Positions 1-7,511 of a stretch of DNA of 42,081 bases are shown in pieces. The notes beneath the pieces were generated by a model. The model did no database searches and had not been told where the DNA came from. It was given only the letters and a program-made list of their open reading frames with translations. The position numbers were made by a program, and so were the translations under genes. The stretch comes from Spirochaetaceae bacterium (lineage in GTDB: Bacteria > Spirochaetota > Spirochaetia > Treponematales > Breznakiellaceae), in assembly GCA_031283025.1 (NCBI GenBank), contig JAITCP010000180.1, positions 1 to 42,081 of the forward strand. The letters are read 5' to 3'. The stretch's first letter is position 1. Every line of letters begins with the position of its first letter.

Positions 1-160
1 ATTCATGTCTAACCCCATTTGTTCCTCCGTGTCTGGTAGGAACCAGTATAATTTGGGCTAGATTTTTAGTTTTGATGCACACCCCCTTTTCGGCTAGATT
101 AATTATGAGGCAATGCGCCATATTGTGCCTAAAGAATCTTCATGGTAATCTAATTCTGGT
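1..160. other. Upstream intergenic stretch
   Basis: No gene is visible before the lipoprotein start at 161. Positions 20-31 hold a 12-bp sequence that is, on the minus strand, identical to part of the hairpin repeat at 9326-9391 (cacggaggaaca), so this may be the edge of a dispersed repeat. A TATAAT lies at 47-52 without a convincing -35 box. A weak candidate promoter for the lipoprotein is TTGTGC with TAATCT 17 bp downstream. Confidence 0.4.
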
Positions 161-1243
161 ATGAAACAGTTTTTAATTTTTGCTTGTGTTTTTTCTTTGT
201 TCTTTTTTGCCTGCGCTTCCGGCCCCAGATACCTTCCCGGGCAGGATACCTTTTATGTTAAAGCGGGCGGCAGCGACCGCAATGACGGCCTTTCACCGGA
301 AACCCCTTTCCGTTCCCTGTTTAAGGCCCTGGCCGCGGCGGCAAAGGGCACCATTAAAACAATAACGGTATTGGGCACGCTCGATGAGGCCAGTGAACAA
401 TCTTCCAATAGGGAAAGGGTTTTTCTCATCCAAAGCATGGGAAAGAATGAAATACTAATCCGTGGAACACCCTCCGCCGGTGAACCGGCAGTCCTTTCCG
501 CCGCAGGAAGCGGCAGAAGGGCAGTTCTGATTAGAGGCAATTCCCCCATCCGTTTTGAGCATATTGTCATTTCCGGCGGCGTTAGTTCCGGCGAAGGGGG
601 CGGCATAGGCATAGCGCCCGGTTGCACCGTAATCTTAGGGCCCGGCGCCGTGATACGGGATAATAAGTCGGACAATATTGGCGGCGGCATTGCGGTTTTT
701 AGGGGAGGTACCTGTACCCTTTCCGGCGGTACAATATACGGCAACACAGCCGGTTTAGCCGGGGGAGGCGTTGTCGTTATCCAGAGCGGAACCTTTATCA
801 TGGAAGAAGGCGTTGTTCGTGAAAATAAAACTTCAGGTTCCGGCGGCGGGTTTGCCTTATTGGGAGGGGGTGCCCTTGTTTTCAAAAACGGAGAGATCAA
901 CAGTAACAGCGCGGGAGAACACGGCGGAGGCATTGCAGCCGACACCGAAAGCGCTATAACCGTAGAGGGGGGCTTTATTTCCGCAAATACCGCCGCTATA
1001 TGGGGCGGAGGCGTTTTTACTGCCGGCCCCTTTCAAAAAACCGGCGGTAAGATTTATGGGAATGACGTGCCAAAAGATCAGGCTAATACTGCCGTTTTAG
1101 GCCCGGCGGTTTTTATTTACCAATGGGACAGAACATATAAGGTGCGGGAAAAGAGCGCCGGAGAAGACCTTATTCTGGATGCTTCCGCTGATGACGGCTG
1201 GGATATTGAAGAAGATGAAGAAAATGAAGAAGATGAAGAATAG
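161..1243 (+). CDS. Secreted lipoprotein with beta-helix-like repeats
   Basis: A 360-residue protein. The N-terminus is a lipoprotein signal peptide: Lys, a Phe/Leu-rich core and a lipobox-like FFAC with Cys18 as the probable lipidated residue. From about residue 30 it has a segment of the type FYVKAGGSDRNDGLSPETPF, common at the start of secreted parallel beta-helix proteins. Residues 110-300 contain short Gly-Gly-rich turns (GGGIGI, GGGIAV, GGGVVV, GGGFAL, GGGIAA, GGGVFT) spaced about 20-25 residues apart, each next to an I-x-x-N or similar rung, which fits a right-handed beta-helix. It ends in an acidic tail of Glu and Asp. No catalytic motif is recognised. It probably sits on the cell surface or in the periplasm. 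No strong Shine-Dalgarno is seen, but the signal peptide supports this start. It converges with the DUF192 gene, 3 bp apart. Confidence 0.8.
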   Translation: MKQFLIFACVFSLFFFACASGPRYLPGQDTFYVKAGGSDRNDGLSPETPFRSLFKALAAAAKGTIKTITVLGTLDEASEQSSNRERVFLIQSMGKNEILIRGTPSAGEPAVLSAAGSGRRAVLIRGNSPIRFEHIVISGGVSSGEGGGIGIAPGCTVILGPGAVIRDNKSDNIGGGIAVFRGGTCTLSGGTIYGNTAGLAGGGVVVIQSGTFIMEEGVVRENKTSGSGGGFALLGGGALVFKNGEINSNSAGEHGGGIAADTESAITVEGGFISANTAAIWGGGVFTAGPFQKTGGKIYGNDVPKDQANTAVLGPAVFIYQWDRTYKVREKSAGEDLILDASADDGWDIEEDEENEEDEE

Positions 1244-1246
1244 CCC

Positions 1247-1723
1247 CTATAGCCCGCTTACTTTATTCCCCGCATTAATGCCTGTTTTGGCAAACCAGCC
1301 CTGGGGCACTTCCAGGGCATAGCGGACGGAACGGCTTGAATGGACGGAGCTTGTGTCGTGGGGGTACATATTTCGTATGTCAATGATAGTTCCGTCGTAA
1401 CTGATGTAGGCGATTGACAGTGGAATAAAGGTATTTTTCATCCAGAATGAAAGTACCTGGTCTCTTTCAAAGATAAAGAGCATTCCCTTGCCATCTTCCA
1501 GTTCCGTGCGGTACATCAAGCCGGTGTTCCGTTGCGTTTCTGTCCGGGCAAGTTCGACTGTAAGTGAAACCGGCCCGCCTGCGGAATTTATGGTAATTAC
1601 GCTGGTTTCAAGGCCCGTCTGAGGTTTGCCGGTTTGGGAAGTTCGGGATTCAGAAGGTTGGATTCTGCAGGTACAAAGGGTAAAGACAAGAAAAACCGGA
1701 CAGCACAGTTTCTTAAAATTCAT
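1247..1723 (-). CDS. DUF192 family lipoprotein
   Basis: A 158-residue protein of the DUF192 (COG1430) family, whose function is not established. After a signal peptide with the lipobox-like LCTC (Cys19) comes the family core from about residue 48: VELARTETQRNTGLMYR, then GMLFIF, SFWMKNTFIPLSIAYI, and a C-terminal ALEVPQGWFAKTGINAG. All of these are hallmarks of DUF192. An AGGGG Shine-Dalgarno lies 7 nt before the start, and the gene overlaps the end of the upstream secreted-protein gene by 11 nt, which points to translational coupling. It is likely the last gene of the minus-strand unit, because no terminator fits in the 3 bp before the convergent gene. Confidence 0.85.
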   Translation of the reverse strand: MNFKKLCCPVFLVFTLCTCRIQPSESRTSQTGKPQTGLETSVITINSAGGPVSLTVELARTETQRNTGLMYRTELEDGKGMLFIFERDQVLSFWMKNTFIPLSIAYISYDGTIIDIRNMYPHDTSSVHSSRSVRYALEVPQGWFAKTGINAGNKVSGL

Positions 1724-2303
1724 TCAAAAACCCCTGGCGTCGGAATACTTCCGCAGATTCTTCCGTCTGCGCTTCGTTTATTATAGCCTTAAAAACGGCC
1801 ATATCAATGTACTTTACCGTTAAGGGCCGTTCAAGCGAAATTCGGGTTTCGTCATTTTCCCAGACCGCTTCCCGGGGGTTTAGGCTTACCGGTTCGCCGT
1901 ATTTTCTGACAAGGCTGGTAAAAACCGAATAATGGTCAATACGCCGGCTGTCCAGTGTGAACGCCATGATAAAAACCGCTTCTTCCCTAAGCTGAAAAAA
2001 GGCCCGGCGTATAAAGGAAAGCCCGGTGGTCTCCACCAGATTTTCTTCTTTGGCGGGCAGGAAGGACACGTCCGGGTCTCCCCGGAATTCAAAAAGTTCG
2101 TCATCTTTCAGGGCTTCTTTCAATTCTTCCAGGTTCATGCCAAGCCGGAGATTTCTGAATGACCGGGGCAGATCCTCTGAACCGGGGATTAAAGACGGCC
2201 CGGGGCCGGAGGGCAGCGTAATATCCATTGTAGTCTGAGGCCATAGGGGAAAAACAAAAGCCAGAAAAACTATTACGGGAAAAAGCGGAATTTTTAGTTT
2301 CAT
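1713..2303 (-). CDS. Secreted protein of unknown function
   Basis: A 196-residue protein with an N-terminal signal peptide (MKLKIP, then a hydrophobic stretch to about residue 21) and no lipobox Cys, so probably periplasmic. Around residues 50-62 it has NLRLGMNLEELKEALK, which resembles the 'GMS-x-x-EV-x-x-x-L' helix seen in various small periplasmic proteins. The rest is charged, mixed alpha/beta sequence. I do not recognise a named family. No Shine-Dalgarno is obvious before the ATG. It lies 54 bp after the cNMP-regulator gene and overlaps the DUF192 gene, so the three are probably co-transcribed. Confidence 0.7.
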   Translation of the reverse strand: MKLKIPLFPVIVFLAFVFPLWPQTTMDITLPSGPGPSLIPGSEDLPRSFRNLRLGMNLEELKEALKDDELFEFRGDPDVSFLPAKEENLVETTGLSFIRRAFFQLREEAVFIMAFTLDSRRIDHYSVFTSLVRKYGEPVSLNPREAVWENDETRISLERPLTVKYIDMAVFKAIINEAQTEESAEVFRRQGFLNEF

Positions 2304-2357
2304 GTTTTATTATCGGCAAAATACCGGATCGGCAAAATTGCCGTAACAATGAACTGC

Positions 2358-3593
2358 TTACAGACTGCTTATGGCAGTGCCCTCACGGCGGGATCTTTCA
2401 ATTTTTTCCATTTTACGGTAATACTCGGTTTGTTTGAAAATATCCGATAAATCCGTGGAATGGATTTTTTCATTGACGACCTGGATTCTTTTGTTTGCCA
2501 GGAGTTTCTGAAAAACCAGAGAGCCCTCACTTTGGGTAATTCCAACCATATTGACCAGTTCCCTGGGGCCAAAATCAAAGGTATACGTGGATGTGTTAAA
2601 AGGCACCCGGTTTTTTTCAAGCTGGATAAGGAGGGCGTCGTACATTCGTCCTACCGGATCGTGAATCAGGGTATTGACCAGTTGTTTATAAATAAACCAG
2701 ATGCGTTCCGCCAGCAGGGTGGTAAGCCGGGATACGATCTGGGGCTGAGTGCTGACCATTCGTTCAAAATTCGCCCTGTTAACGGCCATTAGATGGCATT
2801 CCTCGTAGGCAACGGCGCAAGCCGCCCTTGGTTTTGATTCCAAAAGGGACATTTCCCCAAATATATCCCCGGCTTTAAGCACCGCCAGAAGTACCTCATT
2901 ATTGTCAACTATTTTTGCGATTTTTACCGATCCCTTTTGGATAATAAACAGTTCCTCTCCCGGTTCGCCCTCTGAAAAAATCATGTTGTCTTTGGGATAA
3001 ACGCGGTTAAATTCATCGCTTTTGAATTCTATTTTTACCGATTTAATATACCCGGCAATTTTTGCCATCAACTGCCTGGCTTTATTGGCGTTTCCCCCCT
3101 GGGGGCAATATTTGATATACTGATTAAAGGCATAGTAGGCCTGGTTATACTGGTTTTGGCGGGTATAATATTCGGCCACATTGTATAGGTGGGACACATC
3201 TTCTTCCGCTGTGTTTTTCAGCGTTAGTCTGGTTAAGGCTTCATCCAGATAACGCACCCGTTTGGAAAACTGGAGGATGATCTTCATTGCCACAGGAGTA
3301 TTGTTCTGTATAAGCTGGCCATACTGTTCTTTCATAACAGAAATAAGGGTAACATCGGTAATGGCCTGGGCTGTTTCTATATGGCTGTGGCTGGACATGG
3401 TAGAAACAACTCCAAAGAAGTCTCCGGGGCCAAGGACGCTCCCCCCTTCTTCTTGCACCACCTCTACATCCTTGGAAAGCCGCACCTTACCTTGGCGTAT
3501 GATAAAAAACCGGTCTGCATTGGGTTTGCCTTCCACAATGATGTATGAGTCTTTTTTATAGTTTATAAATGCAAGTTGAAGCGGCCCCGGCAT
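2358..3593 (-). CDS. Crp/Fnr-like regulator with two cNMP-binding domains
   Basis: A 411-residue protein with four parts: a cyclic-nucleotide-binding-like fold (about 12-112), a short TPR-like helical linker (134-166), a second cNMP domain (192-300) and a Crp-type winged helix (310-385, with LVNMVGITQSEGSLVFQKLL as the helix-turn-helix). The second domain has a proper phosphate-binding cassette, FGEMSLL with PRAA, including Glu247 and Arg256. In the first domain the matching stretch is FGVVSTMSSHSHIETAQ, without the Glu and Arg, so it is probably unable to bind cAMP in the usual way. Crp proteins normally have one such domain and about 210-230 residues. It has its own promoter (3623-3651) and an AGAGGT ribosome site. 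It is likely a cytoplasmic transcription regulator; the ligand is unknown. Confidence 0.85.
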   Translation of the reverse strand: MPGPLQLAFINYKKDSYIIVEGKPNADRFFIIRQGKVRLSKDVEVVQEEGGSVLGPGDFFGVVSTMSSHSHIETAQAITDVTLISVMKEQYGQLIQNNTPVAMKIILQFSKRVRYLDEALTRLTLKNTAEEDVSHLYNVAEYYTRQNQYNQAYYAFNQYIKYCPQGGNANKARQLMAKIAGYIKSVKIEFKSDEFNRVYPKDNMIFSEGEPGEELFIIQKGSVKIAKIVDNNEVLLAVLKAGDIFGEMSLLESKPRAACAVAYEECHLMAVNRANFERMVSTQPQIVSRLTTLLAERIWFIYKQLVNTLIHDPVGRMYDALLIQLEKNRVPFNTSTYTFDFGPRELVNMVGITQSEGSLVFQKLLANKRIQVVNEKIHSTDLSDIFKQTEYYRKMEKIERSRREGTAISSL

Positions 3594-3622
3594 CTACCTC
3601 TACCTTATATTTCGCCTTAAAA

Positions 3623-3651
3623 AGTATACTGGAAAAAGGTCGGCATGGCAA
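3623..3651 (-). promoter_or_regulatory. Sigma-70-type promoter of the cNMP regulator
   Basis: Read on the minus strand: TTGCCA (3651-3646), a 17-bp spacer, then TATACT (3628-3623). Transcription would start near 3616, about 23 nt before the start codon at 3593, leaving room for the AGAGGT ribosome site. It lies in the 86-bp gap after the ATPase gene, so the regulator can be transcribed apart from it. Confidence 0.65.
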
Positions 3652-3679
3652 TAGGAGGTTTAGGCTGTTTCAGGGTGTT

Positions 3680-4336
3680 TTATGCGGCCACGGGGATAAC
3701 GATCCGGGCAATGGTTTCCTCGTTGGTTCTGAGTATATCAAAAGCGTTGGTACCCAAGCCCAGTTTTTTTAACATTATTACCAGCATTACCAGGCCCAAT
3801 CCTGCCCCCTCAGAATCGTCCAGAACCTGTACAATGGCCTCTTCCAGTTCATCACATTCTTTGGCCTTTATAATGCGGCTGCGGATTCTTTCCAGTTCTG
3901 TTATGGTTATGGAAGCGTTGTTCCTGACTTCTATGGTAATGACTCTGTCTTTAAGCTGAAGAATCAGCTTTATGTAAAGCCCCTGCTGGCGCTGGAGTTC
4001 CAGATAGTAATCAATGTTTTTCAGGGTATCGTCCCTAAAATTCGCCATACCCTTTTGATAATCGGTAGTATCATTAAGATCAAGCCCTTTTAGTGAAAAA
4101 TAGGCCCGTTTTGTGTTTGCTTTCTTGGCGTTTACTACCAGTTCCTGTATGCAATAGACCACATTGTCCTTAAGGTCGGATTGTTTTACATGATCAAGAA
4201 AGATGGAAACAACCTGTTCTATATAACGTTCAACCTTCCGTGGCGCCGTATAGGTGGTCATAATCAGAGGCACTTCCATTCTGATCGCCTCATTCACTTT
4301 CTCAATATCAACGGAAACGATGTCAACGTCGGCCAT
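3680..4336 (-). CDS. Bergerat-fold (HATPase_c-like) protein
   Basis: A 218-residue protein without a signal peptide or membrane segment. It shows the ATP-binding landmarks of the histidine-kinase/anti-sigma ATPase fold: an N-box QELVVNAKKAN (Glu65, Asn69, Lys71), a central strand ITIEVRNN (134-140) in the place of the G1 box, and a Gly-rich G2-like box SEGAGLGLVM (175-184) followed by a helix and closing strand. No dimerisation/phospho-His helix or receiver domain is present, so it is not a full sensor kinase; an anti-sigma or partner-switch regulator is one possibility. A strong Shine-Dalgarno AGGTGAGG precedes the ATG, and a near-consensus promoter lies 28-63 nt upstream. It sits between murB and a two-domain cNMP regulator. 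Confidence 0.75.
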   Translation of the reverse strand: MADVDIVSVDIEKVNEAIRMEVPLIMTTYTAPRKVERYIEQVVSIFLDHVKQSDLKDNVVYCIQELVVNAKKANTKRAYFSLKGLDLNDTTDYQKGMANFRDDTLKNIDYYLELQRQQGLYIKLILQLKDRVITIEVRNNASITITELERIRSRIIKAKECDELEEAIVQVLDDSEGAGLGLVMLVIMLKKLGLGTNAFDILRTNEETIARIVIPVAA

Positions 4337-4370
4337 TTTGCCTCACCTCAAAAACGGGATTCGTTGTTAC

Positions 4371-4399
4371 ATTATCTAACTAACCTGATCTTTTGTCAA
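4371..4399 (-). promoter_or_regulatory. Near-consensus sigma-70 promoter of the ATPase gene
   Basis: On the minus strand: TTGACA (4399-4394), a 17-bp spacer and GATAAT (4376-4371), with transcription expected near 4364 and the ATG at 4336. It is the best promoter match in the window. It separates the transcription of the ATPase gene from murB, whose stop codon ends at 4408. Confidence 0.75.
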
Positions 4400-4407
4400 G
4401 AAAGAAT

Positions 4408-5403
4408 TTAATAAAAATTCCCGGTAAAGAGTATTTCCCGCTCAAGTTCCATACCCGTTTCCTCTTTAACACGATCTTCCACCATTTTTACCAGGGCCAG
4501 AATATCGGCGGAGCGGGCCCCGCCCGAATTTATGATGATGTTTCCGTGCCAGGGGGCTACCTGGGCGCCCCCTACACGGAAGCCCTTAAGCCCCAATTCA
4601 TCAATAATTTGCCCTGTCGGCTTGCCAAAGGCCCGGTTGTTTTTAAAGGCCGATCCTGCGCTGGGGCAGCGGTAGTGGCCCTTTGTTTCCCGGTCTTTCC
4701 GACGGGCCGATATTGTTTCCCGGATTACAGCGCTTTCCCCTTCTTCAAGAGCGGCGGAAACGGCCAGAATGAGGCAATCCATTCCCTGAAAAGGGCTTTT
4801 TTTATAGGAAAAATCCTCTTTTTTAGGGGTAATGGTCCGTATCCCGTTCCATTCCAGCACTTTTACCTGCCGAACTACGTCGGCCATTTCCCGGTCATAA
4901 CAGCGCGCATTCATCCACAGGGCCCCTCCTATGGAACCGGGCATACCCGCCAGAAATTCCATCCCGGAAAGACTCCGTGCGGCGGCAATTTCCACCGCAT
5001 CATCTACAGAGGTTCCGGCGCGGAAGAATAAGGAGTGGGGAGTAGGGAGTGGGGAGTAGGGAGTAGGAACTTCTTCCCCATTCCCCATTCCCCACTCCCC
5101 ACTCCCCATCTCCCCAGCATATCCCCCGGTGTCCAGCACTATGCCCCGAATTCCTTCATCGGACACGGCAAGGTTTGCCCCGCCGCCCAGAACAAAGACA
5201 GGAATTCTTTCATTGTGAGCGGATTCCAGAAGCATAGCGGCGTATTCGGGAAAACACTCCCCTTCGGGGCGTATCCACAAATCCGCCGGCCCTCCGGTTT
5301 TGAAGGTAGTGTGATCGGACATGGGCTCGTTAAACCGGAAACTCCCCTGAAAAGGGACGGAACGGGAATTGCAGTTTTCCAGGAATTTTGTTAAAGTATT
5401 CAC
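4408..5403 (-). CDS. murB: UDP-N-acetylmuramate dehydrogenase (MurB)
   Basis: A 331-residue flavoenzyme that reduces UDP-GlcNAc-enolpyruvate to UDP-MurNAc with NADPH in cytoplasmic peptidoglycan synthesis. Seen: TTFKTGGPADLW (32-43) and VLGGGANLAVSDEGIRG (71-87) of the FAD domain, GMEFLAGMPGSIGGALWMNA (147-166), YKKSPFQ, PSAGSAFKN (248-256; Ser251 in the place of the catalytic acid), GLKGFRVGGAQVAPWHGN, and a late Glu region (ELEREI). The start is GTG at 5403; the following residues form the usual N-terminal helix up to NEPMSDHTTF. Residues about 97-126 (GEMGSGEWGMGNGEE, then Pro/Thr/Ser-rich) are not part of the normal enzyme and are encoded by a 7-bp-unit palindrome. The gene starts 14 bp from cysS, divergently. 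Confidence 0.93.
   Translation of the reverse strand: MNTLTKFLENCNSRSVPFQGSFRFNEPMSDHTTFKTGGPADLWIRPEGECFPEYAAMLLESAHNERIPVFVLGGGANLAVSDEGIRGIVLDTGGYAGEMGSGEWGMGNGEEVPTPYSPLPTPHSLFFRAGTSVDDAVEIAAARSLSGMEFLAGMPGSIGGALWMNARCYDREMADVVRQVKVLEWNGIRTITPKKEDFSYKKSPFQGMDCLILAVSAALEEGESAVIRETISARRKDRETKGHYRCPSAGSAFKNNRAFGKPTGQIIDELGLKGFRVGGAQVAPWHGNIIINSGGARSADILALVKMVEDRVKEETGMELEREILFTGNFY
5031..5114. repeat. Palindromic array of 7-bp units inside murB
   Basis: About 84 bp. On the coding (minus) strand one arm has units of the type GGGGAGT/GGGGAAT in a row (about five), then a 6-nt centre (GAAGTT), then about five units ACTCCCT/ACTCCCC. The arms are imperfect inverted copies and could form a hairpin of about 35 bp. 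It keeps the murB frame open and adds about 30 residues. Similar heptamer repeats are known from cyanobacterial genomes as short tandem repeats; whether this is the same kind of element is inference. Confidence 0.85.
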
Positions 5404-5417
5404 AGAGTTACTATACC

Positions 5418-6872
5418 ATGCCGCTCCAATTATTTAATACGCTGGGCCGTAAACAGGAAGAATTTATACCCCTTAATCCGGGCGTGGTTGGTTTTTACGG
5501 CTGCGGGCCCACGGTGTATAACTATGCCCATATCGGGAACCTGCGGGCCTATGTTACTCACGACATCCTTGTCCGCCTGCTCCGGGAACGGGGCTTTCGG
5601 GTGAACCATGTGATGAATATAACCGATGTGGGCCATCTTTCCGGGGATAATGATTCCGGTGAAGACAAGATGGTAAAAAGCGCCGCAGAGCGGGGCAGAA
5701 CCGTACTGGAAACCGCTGAATTTTATACACAGGCTTTTTTTAACGATACGGACAGGATCAACGTAATCCGGCCTTCCGTTGTTTGTAGGGCTACCGAACA
5801 CATTGACGGCATGATCGCCCTTATTAAGCGCATTGAGGAACGGGGCTATACCTACAGTTCCGGGGGGAATCTCTATTTTGACATAAGCCGTTTTGACCGC
5901 TATGGGGAACTGGCCCTGCTCCGCATGGACGAGCTTAAGGCCGGCGCCAGAACCGCCGTGGATGAGAATAAACGGAACTCAGGCGATTTTGTCCTTTGGT
6001 TCACTAAAAGTAAATTTGAAAACCAGGCCCTGGTCTGGGACAGCCCCTGGGGGCGGGGTTATCCGGGATGGCATATTGAATGTTCGGCAATGAGCATAAA
6101 GTACCTGGGTGAGCAGTTTGATATACACGCTGGGGGAATCGATCATATTCCTGTCCACCATACCAACGAGATCGCCCAAAGTGAAGGGGCCACGGGAATT
6201 CACCCATGGGTTCGGTACTGGGTTCATAACGAATTTTTGGTAATGGATAAGGGGAAAATGTCAAAAAGCGCGGGAGCTTTTCTTACCCTGCAAGATTTGG
6301 TAGAACAGGGTTTTGATCCTTTGGATTACCGGTACTTTCTTATTGGGGGCCATTACCGGAGCCAACTTCAATTTTCCTGGGACAGTTTAGAAGGCGCCCG
6401 GAATTCCCGCAAATCCCTGATGGACAGGCTACGGCTATTGGCGGAAACTGCGGGTGCTGACAATCCTCACAGCCCTGTCTCTTTTGACAGCCCTGCCTCT
6501 TCCGGCAGCCCTGCCATAAAGCGGCTTGACGCTTTTAACGCGGCCCTTGATGATGATATTTCCACCCCAAGGGCGCTGGCGGAACTGTGGGGCCTCCTAA
6601 AGGACAATGCCGTTCCTCCGGCGGATGCCCTGAGGGCCTGCCTGTACATGGACCGTGTGCTTGGGCTAAAGTTGGAAAGAGCCCTGATCGGAGGCGGGGA
6701 GGAAGCTCCCCCTGAATTAACAGCGGAAATTGAAGATCTGGTTGCCCGGCGGAACGCGGCAAAGGCGGCAAAAGACTTTGCCCAGGCCGATGCAATCAGG
6801 AACGAACTGTCCCTGCGGGGTATTGTATTGGAAGATACCAAGACCGGTACGGTATGGCGGCGTGCAAAGTAA
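5418..6872 (+). CDS. cysS: Cysteinyl-tRNA synthetase
   Basis: A 484-residue class I aminoacyl-tRNA synthetase that charges tRNA-Cys in the cytoplasm. Seen: FYGCGPTVYNYAHIGN (26-41) with zinc ligand Cys29 and the HIGH-type signature HIGN, NITDVGH, the second zinc Cys in WHIECSAMS (Cys222), HHTNEIAQSE with further ligands, and KMSKS (280-284) for adenylate formation. The C-terminal helical DALR-like region ends at the stop. I chose ATG 5418 (MPLQLFNTLGRKQEEF, the family's usual beginning) over a TTG at 5388, although its Shine-Dalgarno is weak. Between the catalytic and C-terminal domains is a Ser/Pro-rich linker (SPVSFDSPASSGSPA) encoded by three cagccctg direct repeats near 6470-6515. Confidence 0.95.
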   Translation: MPLQLFNTLGRKQEEFIPLNPGVVGFYGCGPTVYNYAHIGNLRAYVTHDILVRLLRERGFRVNHVMNITDVGHLSGDNDSGEDKMVKSAAERGRTVLETAEFYTQAFFNDTDRINVIRPSVVCRATEHIDGMIALIKRIEERGYTYSSGGNLYFDISRFDRYGELALLRMDELKAGARTAVDENKRNSGDFVLWFTKSKFENQALVWDSPWGRGYPGWHIECSAMSIKYLGEQFDIHAGGIDHIPVHHTNEIAQSEGATGIHPWVRYWVHNEFLVMDKGKMSKSAGAFLTLQDLVEQGFDPLDYRYFLIGGHYRSQLQFSWDSLEGARNSRKSLMDRLRLLAETAGADNPHSPVSFDSPASSGSPAIKRLDAFNAALDDDISTPRALAELWGLLKDNAVPPADALRACLYMDRVLGLKLERALIGGGEEAPPELTAEIEDLVARRNAAKAAKDFAQADAIRNELSLRGIVLEDTKTGTVWRRAK

Positions 6873-6878
6873 TAATTT

Positions 6879-6903
6879 GTGTTATTGTTGTAACACTGTA
6901 ACA
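6879..6903 (+). promoter_or_regulatory. Operator-like repeats before the ECF sigma gene
   Basis: The short gap before the sigma gene contains TGTAACA twice (6889-6895 and 6897-6903, 8-bp period) and an inverted pair GTGTTA/TAACAC (6879-6884, 6891-6896). The GTAAC core resembles the -35 region of many ECF promoters, so self-regulation is possible, but no -10 pair can be assigned with certainty. Confidence 0.35.
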
Positions 6904-6917
6904 TTTGGAGTTAAAGA

Positions 6918-7496
6918 TTGTTTTCAGAAGTGAGAGTAGATGTATCGCCGCAGGAGGTATTCCGGCGCTTATATACGGGGGTTTTTCCTATTTTGTTTCG
7001 GGTTGCCTGTCGTATAACAGCCAACGAAGAAGCGGCGGAAGATATGTGCCAAGAGGCTTTTTTTAGGTACCATGAGAAAGGGATGATTTTTCCCAACCCT
7101 GACGAGGCCAAATACTGGCTAATCCGGGTGGTTAAAAATTCAGCTCTGAATTATGCCAAGCGGAAGGAGCGTGAAAGGCGGGCCTATCAGCGGGCTTTCC
7201 GGGAGGAATACAGAAATGAGGGGAGTGGTGAAGAGGATTTATTACGAAAGGAAACCAGGCGTGAAGTAACGGAAGCTCTTGAACGGCTTCCCGAAAATCT
7301 GCGGATGGTGCTAATATTAAAGGAATATGGGGAATTGAATTACAAGGAAATTGCACGGATTTTGGGTATTAGCGAGGGCAACGTGAAAGTACGGGTATTT
7401 AGGGCAAGGGAACGGCTTTCCGCCCTGCTGGGAACGCAAGCCGGCGTGGCCGAAGAAGCGGCGCTGCCGGCGCCGTTAGCGGAAGAGAGGCTGTAA
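6918..7496 (+). CDS. ECF-type RNA polymerase sigma factor
   Basis: A 192-residue sigma-70 family factor of the two-domain extracytoplasmic-function type. Region 2 spans about 14-85 (FPILFRVACRITANEEAAEDMCQEAFFRYH, then YWLIRVVKNSALNYAKRKER for -10 binding) and region 4 about 115-172 (LERLPENLRMVLIL, LNYKEIARILGISEGNVKVR as the -35 helix-turn-helix). A Pro/Ala/Glu tail of 20 residues follows. The start is TTG at 6918, chosen because GGAG lies 7 nt before it; the next in-frame GTG (6930) is too far. It is followed 15 nt later by a zinc-finger anti-sigma gene, the usual arrangement of a membrane-sequestered stress sigma. The regulon is unknown. Confidence 0.9.
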   Translation: MFSEVRVDVSPQEVFRRLYTGVFPILFRVACRITANEEAAEDMCQEAFFRYHEKGMIFPNPDEAKYWLIRVVKNSALNYAKRKERERRAYQRAFREEYRNEGSGEEDLLRKETRREVTEALERLPENLRMVLILKEYGELNYKEIARILGISEGNVKVRVFRARERLSALLGTQAGVAEEAALPAPLAEERL

Positions 7497-7511
7497 AAAA
7501 TGAGGGGTAAT

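Noticed and set aside
253..945. Open frame of 230 codons on the minus strand
   Set aside because: Antisense to the Gly-rich lipoprotein; Pro-rich composition results from reading GGC/GGA codons backwards.
4393..5031. Open frame of 212 codons on the plus strand
   Set aside because: Antisense to murB with a composition typical of a shadow frame.
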